Assembly: GCA_964628185.1 (NCBI GenBank)
Contig: CAZVLQ010000008.1
Span: 1-64,000 of the forward strand
Origin: CAZVLQ01 sp964628185
GTDB lineage: Bacteria > Pseudomonadota > Zetaproteobacteria > Mariprofundales > Mariprofundaceae
DNA: 64,000 bases
Reading direction: 5' to 3'
In this document: positions 1 through 7,236 of the stretch, in pieces
Layout: the number at the start of each line of letters is the position of its first letter
How positions within the stretch are numbered: position 1 is the first letter of the stretch
Position numbers and translations under genes: made by a program
Notes under the pieces: generated by a model
Told to the model about the DNA's origin: nothing
Database searches by the model: none
What the model saw: only the letters and a program-made list of their open reading frames with translations

Positions 1-174
1 CGAATCAAACTCCGACTGCATCAAACGTATTTTTTCAAACAACGCGATATCAACAATCGCCGCAACCGGCTTGCCGCTTTTTTGAATCACAACGGAATCA
101 TGGCGATAAGTCACTTCATTCAGCAACTCGCCCAGATTATTCCGAACTGTCATTGCCGATGCTTCTCGAATCAT
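1..174 (-). CDS. Phd/YefM-type antitoxin, truncated by the window edge
   Basis: The minus-strand frame begins with ATG at 174, behind a GAGGTG ribosome site, and runs off the left end after 58 codons. The start reads MIREASAMTVRNNLGELL, followed by a segment with VVIQKSGKPVAAIVD. This is the usual shape of a Phd/YefM antitoxin: a short N-terminal DNA-binding fold with a central K-x-G-K-P-V-A motif. Such proteins bind and neutralise a partner toxin (often PIN or RelE type) and repress their own operon. The partner would lie beyond the window. It diverges from a second, unrelated antitoxin gene starting at 317, so the shared spacer may hold both promoters. The family call is fairly secure; the toxin type is unknown. 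Confidence 0.75.
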   Translation of the reverse strand, partial: MIREASAMTVRNNLGELLNEVTYRHDSVVIQKSGKPVAAIVDIALFEKIRLMQSEFDS

Positions 175-316
175 GATATTCACCTCGCTATTCAATTACC
201 TCAATCATAGTGATTACCCTAATTATATGCAAATGTCTAAAATGTACCTTTCCCAAACATCAATAGTTACGTTGTGTCGCATTTTACAATAATGTGACAC
301 ATATGGAGGTTTTGCC

Positions 317-544
317 ATGAAAGCAATATCCATTCGTGAAATGCGCAGTGAGTTGGGACATCTGGACCGGCTCATGGATGAGGAGGGCGAAGTGATTGTG
401 ACCAAACACGGCAAACCTATTGCGCGTCTGTTGCCTTTGAAAGGCGCGCGCACGATGCCGGACCACGCCCCGCTTCGCGCTCAAATGCCGATATTAAAAA
501 TACCTAGTTCCGGATTGATTCGCGAGGATCGGGACGAACGCTAA
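317..544 (+). CDS. Phd-type antitoxin (orphaned)
   Basis: This 75-residue protein starts MKAISIREMRSELGHLDRL and carries VTKHGKPIARLLPL in the middle, the hallmark of the Phd/YefM antitoxin family, followed by a charged, toxin-binding-like tail. A clear GGAGG lies at about 305. Such antitoxins are normally followed within a few bases by a PIN or similar toxin. Here only the first few codons of a PIN-like gene follow (about 561) before a palindromic element interrupts it. The antitoxin is therefore probably an orphan. It could still repress its own promoter or cross-neutralise another toxin, but nothing in the sequence shows that. Confidence 0.8.
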   Translation: MKAISIREMRSELGHLDRLMDEEGEVIVTKHGKPIARLLPLKGARTMPDHAPLRAQMPILKIPSSGLIREDRDER

Positions 545-560
545 TGGATGTGGTGATATT

Positions 561-713
561 TTGATTTACCTGAATATATCAGCCTACACTATTCATAAAT
601 GCTGCCGCGCCCTTGCTTGTTCCTTTGTCCGCACCGAATCCCTCGTCAGTCGTCCGTATGCACGGCTACGCACTTCCTCCTCGGAATCCGTTGCGAACAA
701 AGGTCCTGCGTAA
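561..713 (+). pseudogene. PIN-domain toxin stump, interrupted by a palindromic element
   Basis: From the TTG at 561 the frame reads L-I-Y-L-N-I-S-A, close to the canonical PIN toxin start MIYLDTSA, in which the Asp is a catalytic metal ligand (Asn here). It begins 16 bases after the antitoxin stop, where a toxin partner is expected. After S-A the frame enters the inverted-repeat element at 581-744 and runs on as unrelated sequence to TAA at 711-713. The remaining about 120 residues of a PIN toxin are absent. I infer a toxin gene destroyed by insertion plus loss of its 3' part; with only eight matching residues, the PIN assignment rests heavily on context. Confidence 0.5.
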
Positions 714-744
714 TCATCACGGCGATTCATGAATAGTGTAGGCT
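581..744. mobile_element. 164-bp palindrome-ended element, family A (MITE-like)
   Basis: The ends are perfect 16-bp inverted repeats: AGCCTACACTATTCAT at 581-596 and its complement at 729-744. The interior has no plausible gene. The left end interrupts a PIN toxin start, and the right end supplies the last codons of the convergent gene at 717-1094. Both reading frames cross the repeat as A-Y-T-I-H. The size, perfect terminal repeats and lack of coding capacity fit a non-autonomous miniature transposable element. No second copy or matching transposase was found in this window, so its parent family is unknown. Confidence 0.7.
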
Positions 745-1094
745 AGAAACGGCATGATGGAGAGATAGAGAATCAGGAGCACTGCCGCCAGGTAGATGGC
801 GGCAAGAAGCGGGGCCTCTCTTACCTTGTCCAGAACGGTTCGCTGCTCGCCCTGTTGCCGCAGTTGTTCGTATGTCTGTCTTGCGTTTTTCCTGCGTTGT
901 TGCTGATAGGCGTCAATAAGCGATCTGGCCTCTTCCAGTTGTTCCTTGCCGTGCAGCCAGATGGCAGGCAGAGAGATGCCCCAGCTACCGGCGCCGGTTT
1001 CATAGAAATCGATGCCGTGGTCGTGCAACAGTCCACGTACCTCATCGGCTTCATCCGCCGGAACATTGCGTAGCTTGAACAGTAATTCAGCCAT
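717..1094 (-). CDS. small membrane-anchored protein, DUF6164-like
   Basis: This 125-residue protein begins MAELLFKLRNVPADEADEVR. It has an N-terminal soluble domain with the pattern HGIDFYETGAGSWGIS, a basic coiled linker (about residues 60-90) and a C-terminal transmembrane helix. The pattern matches, from memory, a conserved proteobacterial family of unknown function called DUF6164. The ATG at 1094 overlaps the stop of yaiI (1087-1089), so the two are translationally coupled. The last residues (AYTIHESP) come from the family A palindromic element at 581-744, so the native C-terminus has been replaced. No function is proposed. Confidence 0.6.
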   Translation of the reverse strand: MAELLFKLRNVPADEADEVRGLLHDHGIDFYETGAGSWGISLPAIWLHGKEQLEEARSLIDAYQQQRRKNARQTYEQLRQQGEQRTVLDKVREAPLLAAIYLAAVLLILYLSIMPFLAYTIHESP

Positions 1095-1545
1095 GCTTTT
1101 TTGCATGTTTGGTCAAGAATCTGTCCAGTTGATTTGCAAAAGACTTCTGGTCGTTTTGATTCAGAACTGGCGAGCCGGCTGTATTGATACCGCTGGCGCG
1201 TAACGTATCCATAAAATCCCGCATATTCAGGCGTGCCCGAATCGTACCCAATGAATACATTTCGCCGCGAACGCTTAGCGCCTGCCCGCCTTTTTCGAGC
1301 ACTTCCGCCGCCAGAGGAATATCGCTGGTGATGACAAGATCGCCTGCTTCAAGGCGCTTCACAATCTCATTGTCGGCGACATCAAAACCGGCAGCGACTT
1401 GCAGCATACTAATATTGGGTGACGATGGTATGCGCAGCGGCATATTTGCAACCAGTATCAGCGACACACCGGTACGTTTTGCCGCTCTGAACAGAATACC
1501 CTTGATGACCACAGGACATGCATCTGCATCGACCCATATTCTCAT
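1087..1545 (-). CDS. yaiI: YaiI/YqxD family protein (DUF188, PIN-like fold)
   Basis: This 152-residue protein starts MRIWVDADACPVVIKGILF, the signature of the UPF0178/DUF188 family, with the conserved D-A-D-A-C-P motif and later VITSDIPLAAEVLEKG. Family members have a PIN-like nuclease fold; their biological role is not established. The ATG at 1545 is chosen over an upstream in-frame ATG at 1611 because the extra residues are unlike the family and lie in the end of the IS at 1565-2452. The IS therefore begins about 20 bases upstream of this start and may have replaced its promoter. It is followed by, and overlaps, the DUF6164-like gene. Confidence 0.85.
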   Translation of the reverse strand: MRIWVDADACPVVIKGILFRAAKRTGVSLILVANMPLRIPSSPNISMLQVAAGFDVADNEIVKRLEAGDLVITSDIPLAAEVLEKGGQALSVRGEMYSLGTIRARLNMRDFMDTLRASGINTAGSPVLNQNDQKSFANQLDRFLTKHAKKHG

Positions 1546-1564
1546 GTCACATATGCACTGGGCA

Positions 1565-2452
1565 CTAGCAGTCCGTCGGACTTGATTCACGGTGTTAGTG
1601 ATTTTAGCCATGCGACTTGACCACCGCAGATAATTTCAGTGCAAAGCCGCCGTTTTCCGTTGTTTCAGGTTGAGCGCAAGAGATATTTATCATCTCATGC
1701 GGCCTTCAAGGCAAACATCCGCTTGATATTCCATGCCATGCAGACCAGTTGCCACTCGCCTTGCGCCTTTCTCAGCCCGCGCATGGAGAATTGACGGAAT
1801 CCAAGCACGTTCTTGATGATGCCAAAGACCGGTTCCACCGTGCATTTGCGTTTGGCATAAATCTCTTTGCCTTGTTTGCCCTGTAAGTCGTACTGCATAC
1901 AGGCAACAAGGTCATTCGCATCGGGTTTCGGCATATCCTGGTTGTCCATGAAACGCTCCAGCAAGGGCGGATGGTGTGATTCACGCTTGCTGGCAATCAG
2001 CGGAGCAATCTCATGCTCATGCTCATGACAATGCTTTACATTCTTTTCACTGAAATACCCCGTGTCGGTCACCAGCGTATCCACCTGCCCCAACCCTTTC
2101 GGCAATGCTTTCAATTCTCCCATGGCTGGCTCAATCTCCAGCTTGCGGCTCGAAAACACCCCCGTCGCGTAACCGTAAAACAGCAAGGACAGAAGTATCT
2201 TCGGATGATACGGCGCGCTGCCTCCCCCTCCGTAGGCACGCTCCAATACTTTCGTATCCAGACCTTCCAAAATCTCAACTACAAAACGCGCCAGATGATC
2301 CTCCGGCAACCAGTCATCCAGTGATGGCGGTAATAAATACGGCGTGCCGCGATCTACATCCCGAAACCTGCTGCTCATTTGAGGCTGCCTCCACAAATCA
2401 TGCTGTATGAGTATCCTATCATGAACGGCGGCTAAGTCCGACAGGCTCCTAG
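1565..2452 (-). mobile_element. decayed IS1182-type insertion sequence
   Basis: The element is bounded by imperfect inverted repeats. The left end reads CTAGCAGTCCGTCGGACTT (1565-1583). The right end, read inward on the minus strand, is CTAGGAGCCTGTCGGACTTA (2452 down). Both outer edges are CTAG. Between them lies one minus-strand transposase gene with a large internal in-frame deletion, so the element is about half the expected size and probably immobile. Its right terminal repeat is almost identical to the ends of the short elements at 42623-42791 and 60780-61050. It sits directly upstream of yaiI and abuts a REP-transposase remnant on the right. Confidence 0.8.
1695..2378 (-). pseudogene. 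IS1182-family transposase with internal deletion
   Basis: The start MSSRFRDVDRGTPYLLPPSL, then WLPEDHLARFVVEI and YGYATGVFSSRKLE, is the N-terminal half of an IS1182-type DDE transposase. The frame then jumps directly to a C-terminal part with VTDTGYFSEKNV, TVEPVFGIIKNVLGFRQF and WQLVCMAWNIKRM. The usual middle, including the first catalytic Asp region (typically L-D-G-T-K), is missing: 227 residues remain of a protein usually about twice that length. The reading frame is intact across the junction. With one catalytic Asp gone, it should be inactive, though it could in principle bind the terminal repeats. ATG 2378 is preferred over 2396 because family members start at MSSRF. Confidence 0.8.
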
Positions 2453-2571
2453 GAACCTTTATTGAAGATGCTGAAAAGGCTATGCTGCATGCATGGGGCG
2501 CCCTGAAAGAATCGTGTCAGGTAACTTTATCTACCACGTGCTCAATCGTTCAAGAATGAATAAAGGTTCCT
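2451..2571. repeat. 13-bp inverted repeat pair around a REP-transposase remnant
   Basis: AGGAACCTTTATT at 2451-2463 is perfectly complementary to AATAAAGGTTCCT at 2559-2571. The right arm continues as GGTTCCTGACACCTTT, a sequence type common in palindromic repeats of proteobacterial genomes. The enclosed segment contains the start of a REP-associated transposase. The left arm touches the right end of the IS at 2452, so the IS appears to have inserted into this older repeat. Confidence 0.6.
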
Positions 2572-2573
2572 GA
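2493..2573 (+). pseudogene. REP-associated (IS200-like) transposase 5' fragment
   Basis: The ATG at 2493 opens a 26-codon frame, M-G-R-P-E-R-I-V-S-G-N-F-I-Y-H-V-L-N-R, ending at TGA 2571. The motif R-P-x-R-I-V-x-G-x-x-Y-H-V-x-x-R is the characteristic N-terminus of Y1/RAYT transposases. Everything after it, including the HxH motif and catalytic Tyr, is missing. I read it as the 5' stump of a RAYT gene whose remainder was lost when the flanking palindromic repeat collapsed. It lies within 10 bases of the folP start, so folP expression may now depend on sequence inherited from this remnant. Confidence 0.6.
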
Positions 2574-2582
2574 CACCTTTTT

Positions 2583-3437
2583 ATGGAATGCTCAAACTGG
2601 GTTGCGCCGACGGACGGCGATGCCTGGATTATGGGCGTGCTTAACTGCACGCCCGATTCATTTTCGGATGGCGGTATGCATGTAGTTTTGGACGAAGCCA
2701 TCAGACATGCCGAATCCATGTGGGGGGCCGGCGCGGCCCTGATCGATGTCGGCGGGGAGTCCACGCGGCCGGGCGCCGGTGCCGTGGCCGAAACAGAGGA
2801 ACTGGCACGGGTGATTCCGGTTATCGAGGCCCTGAGCGCGAAAGGTATCAAAACTTCCGTGGATACCTCCAAGGCGGAAGTAATGCGCCGTGCCATTGCA
2901 GCGGGTGCCTTGATGGTGAATGACGTGACCGCGCTGCAGGGCGATCCGGCATCGCTTGCCGTGGTGGCGGAGGGGGGTGTGGATGTGTGTCTGATGCATA
3001 TGCGCGGCACGCCGGTCACCATGCAACGGCATATTTCTTACCAGGATGTGGTTCAGGAGGTGGAAGAATTTTTCAAGCGCCGGGTGGAGGCCTGTCTGGC
3101 CGCCGGGGTGAAGGCATCCTCGATTATGCTGGATCCGGGGATCGGATTCGGCAAACGTGTGGAGGACAATCTGGCCCTGATTGCCGCGATTTCGCGTTTC
3201 AGAAGGCTGGGGTTCCCGATATTGACGGGCGTGTCCAGGAAATCCTTTCTCGGCCGGCTGACCGGCGCCCCGGTACATAACAGGGAAATTGAAACCGCCG
3301 CCGCCGTGGCCGTCTGCGTGTTCGCAGGTGCAGACATGGTACGTGTGCATGACGTGCCGGCCCAGGGCAGGGCGGTCAGGATCGCTTCGGCCGTGCGGCG
3401 AAGCTTGCCTGGCGGTATTTCCGACGTATCATCCTGA
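2583..3437 (+). CDS. folP: dihydropteroate synthase
   Basis: FolP joins p-aminobenzoate to hydroxymethyl-dihydropterin diphosphate to make dihydropteroate in folate synthesis. The 284-residue protein shows family motifs in order: MGVLNCTPDSFSDGG (about residue 17), LIDVGGESTRPGA, SVDTSKAEVMRRA, VNDVTAL, LMHMRGTP, LDPGIGFGK, LTGVSRKSFLG and a terminal RVHDV. The ATG at 2583 fits the family N-terminus, but no good ribosome site precedes it; the upstream bases belong to the REP-transposase remnant. It is the first gene of a same-strand run with cdaA (5-base gap), cdaR, glmM and a DHH protein. In many proteobacteria folP sits between ftsH and glmM; here the upstream neighbour has been replaced by mobile-element debris. 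Confidence 0.95.
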   Translation: MECSNWVAPTDGDAWIMGVLNCTPDSFSDGGMHVVLDEAIRHAESMWGAGAALIDVGGESTRPGAGAVAETEELARVIPVIEALSAKGIKTSVDTSKAEVMRRAIAAGALMVNDVTALQGDPASLAVVAEGGVDVCLMHMRGTPVTMQRHISYQDVVQEVEEFFKRRVEACLAAGVKASSIMLDPGIGFGKRVEDNLALIAAISRFRRLGFPILTGVSRKSFLGRLTGAPVHNREIETAAAVAVCVFAGADMVRVHDVPAQGRAVRIASAVRRSLPGGISDVSS

Positions 3438-3442
3438 TTGGC

Positions 3443-4231
3443 ATGGAAAACTGGCATTTCGGCATTCGGGATCTTGTGGATATCGCCCTGGTATCCGTGG
3501 TGGTCTATTTTGTACTTCGTCTGATTCGCGGCACACGGGCCGTGCAGATGCTTATCGGCTTGACGGTTGTGATGGTCGTCTACGAACTGGCGCGGTATTT
3601 TGGCCTGCTGACCGTGGAGTGGATGTTCGGTCATTTCTTCTCGGCTTTTATCATTATTCTGGTTGTATTGTTTCAACATGAGATCAGGCGTGCACTGATG
3701 CGGGTTGGCGTCAATCCGCTGGCCTCCGGAGGCGCGCACACGGGGCTGGTGGATTCGCTGGTCGATTCCAGCTTCGCCCTGTCGCATCGGGGTTGGGGCG
3801 GCCTGCTGGTGATCGAGCGTGAAACCGGGCTCAAGCACCTGTTTGAATCCGGCGTGGAAATGAATGCACCGGTGCGCAGTGATTTGATCCAGGCCATGTT
3901 TTGTCCGCAGGCGCCCATGCACGATGGAGCGGTCATCATCCAGCCGCTTCCCGGCCAGGGTGGCCGGGTCGCGGCGGCAAGAGTGCTGCTTCCGCTGGCA
4001 CAGGTCAACGCCCTGTCCGGGGAGTTCGGCACCCGCCATCGGGCAGCCATCGGGTTGACCGAGGAAAGTGATGCACTGGTGATTGTCGTTTCCGAGGAGT
4101 CCGGTCATATCCGGCTGGCGGAAGAGGGGAAGATGAGCAAGCCGCTGGATCGCAATGCCCTGCGCGGTCTGCTGATGCGGCGTTTTTCCCAGACGGGCGG
4201 GCCGTCGATTGTCGCCTCAGGCCACATCTGA
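3443..4231 (+). CDS. cdaA: diadenylate cyclase, membrane-bound CdaA type
   Basis: CdaA condenses two ATP into the second messenger c-di-AMP. The 262-residue protein has three hydrophobic helices in the first about 85 residues (VDIALVSVVVYFVLRL, MLIGLTVVMVVYELA, FFSAFIIILVVLF), then a DAC catalytic domain. The domain carries both diagnostic motifs: DGA within PMHDGAVII and RHR within GTRHRAAIGLTEESDA. Length and layout match CdaA/DacA. It starts 5 bases after folP and is followed by cdaR and glmM, the arrangement conserved in Firmicutes, where CdaR and GlmM modulate the cyclase. Finding it in a clearly Gram-negative genome is less common but not unprecedented. Confidence 0.95.
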   Translation: MENWHFGIRDLVDIALVSVVVYFVLRLIRGTRAVQMLIGLTVVMVVYELARYFGLLTVEWMFGHFFSAFIIILVVLFQHEIRRALMRVGVNPLASGGAHTGLVDSLVDSSFALSHRGWGGLLVIERETGLKHLFESGVEMNAPVRSDLIQAMFCPQAPMHDGAVIIQPLPGQGGRVAAARVLLPLAQVNALSGEFGTRHRAAIGLTEESDALVIVVSEESGHIRLAEEGKMSKPLDRNALRGLLMRRFSQTGGPSIVASGHI

Positions 4232-4232
4232 A

Positions 4233-4910
4233 ATGATGGGAATCATACGGTTTGTCCGGGCAAGCGCCCTGAAGATACTTGCCGTGCTGATTGCCATCGT
4301 GTTATGGATGCAGGTACATGGTCAGGGAGCGGCATCGCTGAGTATGGATGTTCCACTTCAGGTGCAGGGCCTGCAAAGCAGCATGGTGATCGTGAACGAT
4401 CTTCCCGACCAGGTCAGGGTGACGATCAGCGGTCTTCAGGCACAACTGAGCGGCCTGAAGGCGGTGGATATCCGTGTACCGCTTGATGCCTCGGACCTGA
4501 AGGAGCCGGGTGTGGTGACACGGGCTATCAAAATTTCCGCCATTCGCCTGCCGGTCGGACTGACAGTTGAAAAGGTGCAGCCGGACAGGCTCCAGTTGCA
4601 GGTGGATCGCGTGGTCAGGCGGGAAATTGCGGTCAAGCCCCGCCTGGAGTTGCCGGCGGGATGGAAAGCCGTCGATGTCAAAATTGCGCCTGCCAGGGCC
4701 GCCCTGACCGGCCCCGAAGTCTGGCTTGACGCCCTTTCTGATGTTAAAACGACAGCGGTGCGGCCGGATCTTAAAGTGGGGCCGTTTGAAAAGAAGGTCG
4801 GCGTTGAGAGTCCCACCGGTAAAGCTATCCGTCTGGTGGAGCCGGGCGCCATGTTTGCCGTCCGGGGTGTGCTGGTGCGGGGTCGTGGGAAACACGGGAG
4901 GGCGAAATGA
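4233..4910 (+). CDS. cdaR: CdaR/YbbR-domain protein, putative cyclase regulator
   Basis: This protein has one N-terminal membrane anchor (LKILAVLIAIVLWMQV) followed by an extracytoplasmic region that looks like about two YbbR repeats (segments around VRVTISGLQAQLSGLKAVD and KIAPARAALTGPEVWLDAL). CdaR proteins bind and tune CdaA at the membrane. I chose the ATG at 4233, just after the cdaA stop, giving 225 residues; an upstream ATG at 4209 inside cdaA is also in frame but would add residues unlike the family. Its stop overlaps the glmM start as ATGA (4907-4910), showing translational coupling. It is shorter than the Bacillus protein, as expected from fewer YbbR repeats. Confidence 0.85.
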   Translation: MMGIIRFVRASALKILAVLIAIVLWMQVHGQGAASLSMDVPLQVQGLQSSMVIVNDLPDQVRVTISGLQAQLSGLKAVDIRVPLDASDLKEPGVVTRAIKISAIRLPVGLTVEKVQPDRLQLQVDRVVRREIAVKPRLELPAGWKAVDVKIAPARAALTGPEVWLDALSDVKTTAVRPDLKVGPFEKKVGVESPTGKAIRLVEPGAMFAVRGVLVRGRGKHGRAK

Positions 4911-6262
4911 TACGGCGTTACTTTGGCACGGACGGCGTGCGCGGCACGGTGAACAAGGAATTGATGACGGCTGAATTTTCGCTCAGGCTCGGCAGGGCGG
5001 CGGGCTTCGTGCTGACCCGGCACCTTCAGCACCAGCCCCATATTCTTATCGGCAAGGATACGCGCCTTTCGGGTTACATGATTGAATCGGCTCTTTGCGC
5101 CGGTCTGACATCCCAGGGAATGAATGTGCTGCTTGTCGGACCGGTACCAACCCCGGCCGTGGCCTATCTAACCCGCAGCCTGCGGGCGGATGCGGGGGTG
5201 ATGCTCTCCGCCTCGCATAATCCGGCCGCCGACAACGGCATCAAGTTCTTTGGCGCTGACGGATTCAAGCTGCCTGATGATATTGAACTGGAAATCGAGC
5301 GCCGGCTGGATGATCTGCCGCCGTTACCAGCCGCGGACGGCATCGGCAAGGCATTTCGGGTGGATGATGCACGCGGTCGCTATGTGGAATTCTGCAAGGC
5401 GTCCCTGCCGCGCGGGTTCCGGCTGGATGGTCTCAAGGTTGTCGTGGACTGCGCCAACGGCGCCGCCTATGACGTTGCGCCCCGGCTGTTTGACGAACTG
5501 GGCTGTGAAGTCATTCCCATGCACACCGAGCCTGACGGGGAGAATATCAATCTGGGCTGTGGTTCCACCCATCCCGACGGCATGCAGGCGCGTGTTGTTG
5601 AAACGGGCGCCGATATCGGTTTTGCCCTGGACGGGGATGCGGACCGTCTGATTGCCTGCAATGCAGAAGGGTGCATCGTGGATGGCGATCGTGTGATCGC
5701 GGGGCTGGCCGAGCATCAGTTGCGTCACGGCCGACTGACAGGCGGCGCCGTGGTGACCACCGTCATGAGCAACATGGGGCTGGAGCAGTATCTGGCCGGG
5801 CTTGGCATTGGCATGCACCGCGCCGCTGTTGGTGATCGCTATGTGCTGGAAATGATGCGTGAAAAAGGATGCAACCTTGGCGGCGAGCAGTCAGGTCATA
5901 TCATCATGCTGGATTGCAACACGACCGGTGACGGCCTGCTGACCGCCCTGCAACTACTTTGTGTCATGCGGGATCAGGACAAGCCCCTGTCGGAGATTGC
6001 CGATGGCATGCGTTTGTATCCCCAGAAACTATGGAATGTGGTACTCCCCCGGCGCATGAATATTATGGCGGAACCGGCGATAAAAAAGGTCCTGCGTGCA
6101 GCCGAGAAACGCCTCGACGGCAAGGGCCGGCTGAATGTGCGCGCATCCGGCACGGAGCCGAAGTTGCGCATCATGGTGGAAGCGGAAGAAGAGGCGATGA
6201 TGCTTGAAGTGGGCCAGCGACTGGCCGATCATATTGAATCCACACTGCATGGCGCAATTTGA
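4907..6262 (+). CDS. glmM: phosphoglucosamine mutase
   Basis: GlmM converts glucosamine-6-phosphate to glucosamine-1-phosphate for UDP-GlcNAc, needed for peptidoglycan and lipopolysaccharide. The 451-residue protein starts RRYFGTDGVRGTVN and has the active-site serine loop GVMLSASHNPAADNGIKFFG, the metal loop ALDGDADR, the sugar-binding GGEQSGH and the phosphate-binding RASGTEPKLRIM. All are intact and the length is typical. Its start overlaps cdaR and its end overlaps the DHH gene by 14 bases. Its place next to cdaA fits the known physical regulation of CdaA by GlmM in Gram-positives. Confidence 0.97.
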   Translation: MIRRYFGTDGVRGTVNKELMTAEFSLRLGRAAGFVLTRHLQHQPHILIGKDTRLSGYMIESALCAGLTSQGMNVLLVGPVPTPAVAYLTRSLRADAGVMLSASHNPAADNGIKFFGADGFKLPDDIELEIERRLDDLPPLPAADGIGKAFRVDDARGRYVEFCKASLPRGFRLDGLKVVVDCANGAAYDVAPRLFDELGCEVIPMHTEPDGENINLGCGSTHPDGMQARVVETGADIGFALDGDADRLIACNAEGCIVDGDRVIAGLAEHQLRHGRLTGGAVVTTVMSNMGLEQYLAGLGIGMHRAAVGDRYVLEMMREKGCNLGGEQSGHIIMLDCNTTGDGLLTALQLLCVMRDQDKPLSEIADGMRLYPQKLWNVVLPRRMNIMAEPAIKKVLRAAEKRLDGKGRLNVRASGTEPKLRIMVEAEEEAMMLEVGQRLADHIESTLHGAI

Positions 6263-7208
6263 CGTATTTAACGGTGATGCGGACGGTCTGTTCGCCCTGC
6301 ACCAGTTGCGGCTGGTTTCACCGGTTGACAGCGGGTTAATCACCGGCGTCAAGCGTGAGGTTGATCTGTTGCGGCATGTGCGCGCCGAAATCGAAGACTG
6401 CGTAACCGTGCTCGATATTTCACTGGACAAGAATCGTAAAGCCTTGCTGCATCTGCTGGAACATGGTGTCAGGGTACGCTGGTTCGATCATCACTTTGCC
6501 GGCACCATCCCCGAACACCCGAATCTTGAAGCGCATATCAATACCGCGCCGGCCGTATGCACCAGCCTGCTGGTGAACGACCATCTTCAGGGTGCATACC
6601 TGCCCTGGGCCGTGGCGGCGGCTTTCGGCGATAACCTGCACGATGCCGCCCGCGCCGCCGCTGTTCCCCTGCACCTGGATGGAGACCGGCTGCAACTGCT
6701 TTGCCTGTTTGGCGAGTGCGTAAATTACAACAGCTATGGCGTATCGCAGGACGACCTGCGTTTTCACCCGGCCGATCTGTACCGGTGTATGGCGCCGTTC
6801 GCCGATCCCTTTGTTTTCATGGCCGAGGATGAGGCGTTTTCCATCCTGAAAGAAGGCATGGAAAGCGATATTGGGCAGGCCAGGCAGGTGCGTCCGGAGT
6901 TTGCCGATACGCATGCGGCCCTGTACGCCCTGCCGGATGAAACATGGGCTCGACGCGTGAGCGGTATATTCAGCAACGAACTCGCACGTATGGAGCCTGA
7001 TTGCGCCCATGCCGTGATCATGTCGCTGAAGGCGGGCGGCTGGCGTGTCAGTGTACGCGCACCGTTAACAACAAGGCAGGGGGCGGACGAGCTGTGCCGG
7101 GCCTTTCCGACCGGCGGCGGCCGCGCCGCCGCTGCCGGTATCAACCGGTTGCCGGAGGATATGCTGGATGCCTTTACAGATCGTTTCCGCGCGGCCTTTT
7201 CCGGATGA
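6249..7208 (+). CDS. DHH-family phosphoesterase, candidate c-di-AMP/oligonucleotide hydrolase
   Basis: This 319-residue protein has the DHH superfamily metal motifs: FNGDADGLFAL near the N-terminus, VLDIS, then WFDHHF, plus a DHHA1-like C-terminus ending FPTGGGRAAAAGI. In the usual DHHA1 motif GGGHxxAAG the His is replaced here by Arg. I chose ATG 6249; a start at 6204 would add residues antisense to family expectations. It overlaps glmM by 14 bases, so it belongs to the cdaA operon. DHH-DHHA1 proteins include the c-di-AMP and pApA phosphodiesterases and NrnA. Its position beside a cyclase suggests turnover of c-di-AMP, but this is inference from context; the altered DHHA1 motif argues for caution. 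Confidence 0.8.
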   Translation: MAQFDVFNGDADGLFALHQLRLVSPVDSGLITGVKREVDLLRHVRAEIEDCVTVLDISLDKNRKALLHLLEHGVRVRWFDHHFAGTIPEHPNLEAHINTAPAVCTSLLVNDHLQGAYLPWAVAAAFGDNLHDAARAAAVPLHLDGDRLQLLCLFGECVNYNSYGVSQDDLRFHPADLYRCMAPFADPFVFMAEDEAFSILKEGMESDIGQARQVRPEFADTHAALYALPDETWARRVSGIFSNELARMEPDCAHAVIMSLKAGGWRVSVRAPLTTRQGADELCRAFPTGGGRAAAAGINRLPEDMLDAFTDRFRAAFSG

Positions 7209-7236
7209 CTGACAGATTTCCTAAAATATAGCCCCA

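Noticed and set aside
1546..1611. Longer yaiI starting at 1611
   Set aside because: The extra 22 residues run into the terminal repeat of the IS and are absent from the family, which begins at MRIWVDADACP.
3053..4108. 351-codon open frame on the minus strand opposite folP and cdaA
   Set aside because: It lies entirely opposite two well-supported genes, is rich in His, Gln and Arg as expected for an antisense frame in GC-rich DNA, and has no recognisable domain or ribosome site.
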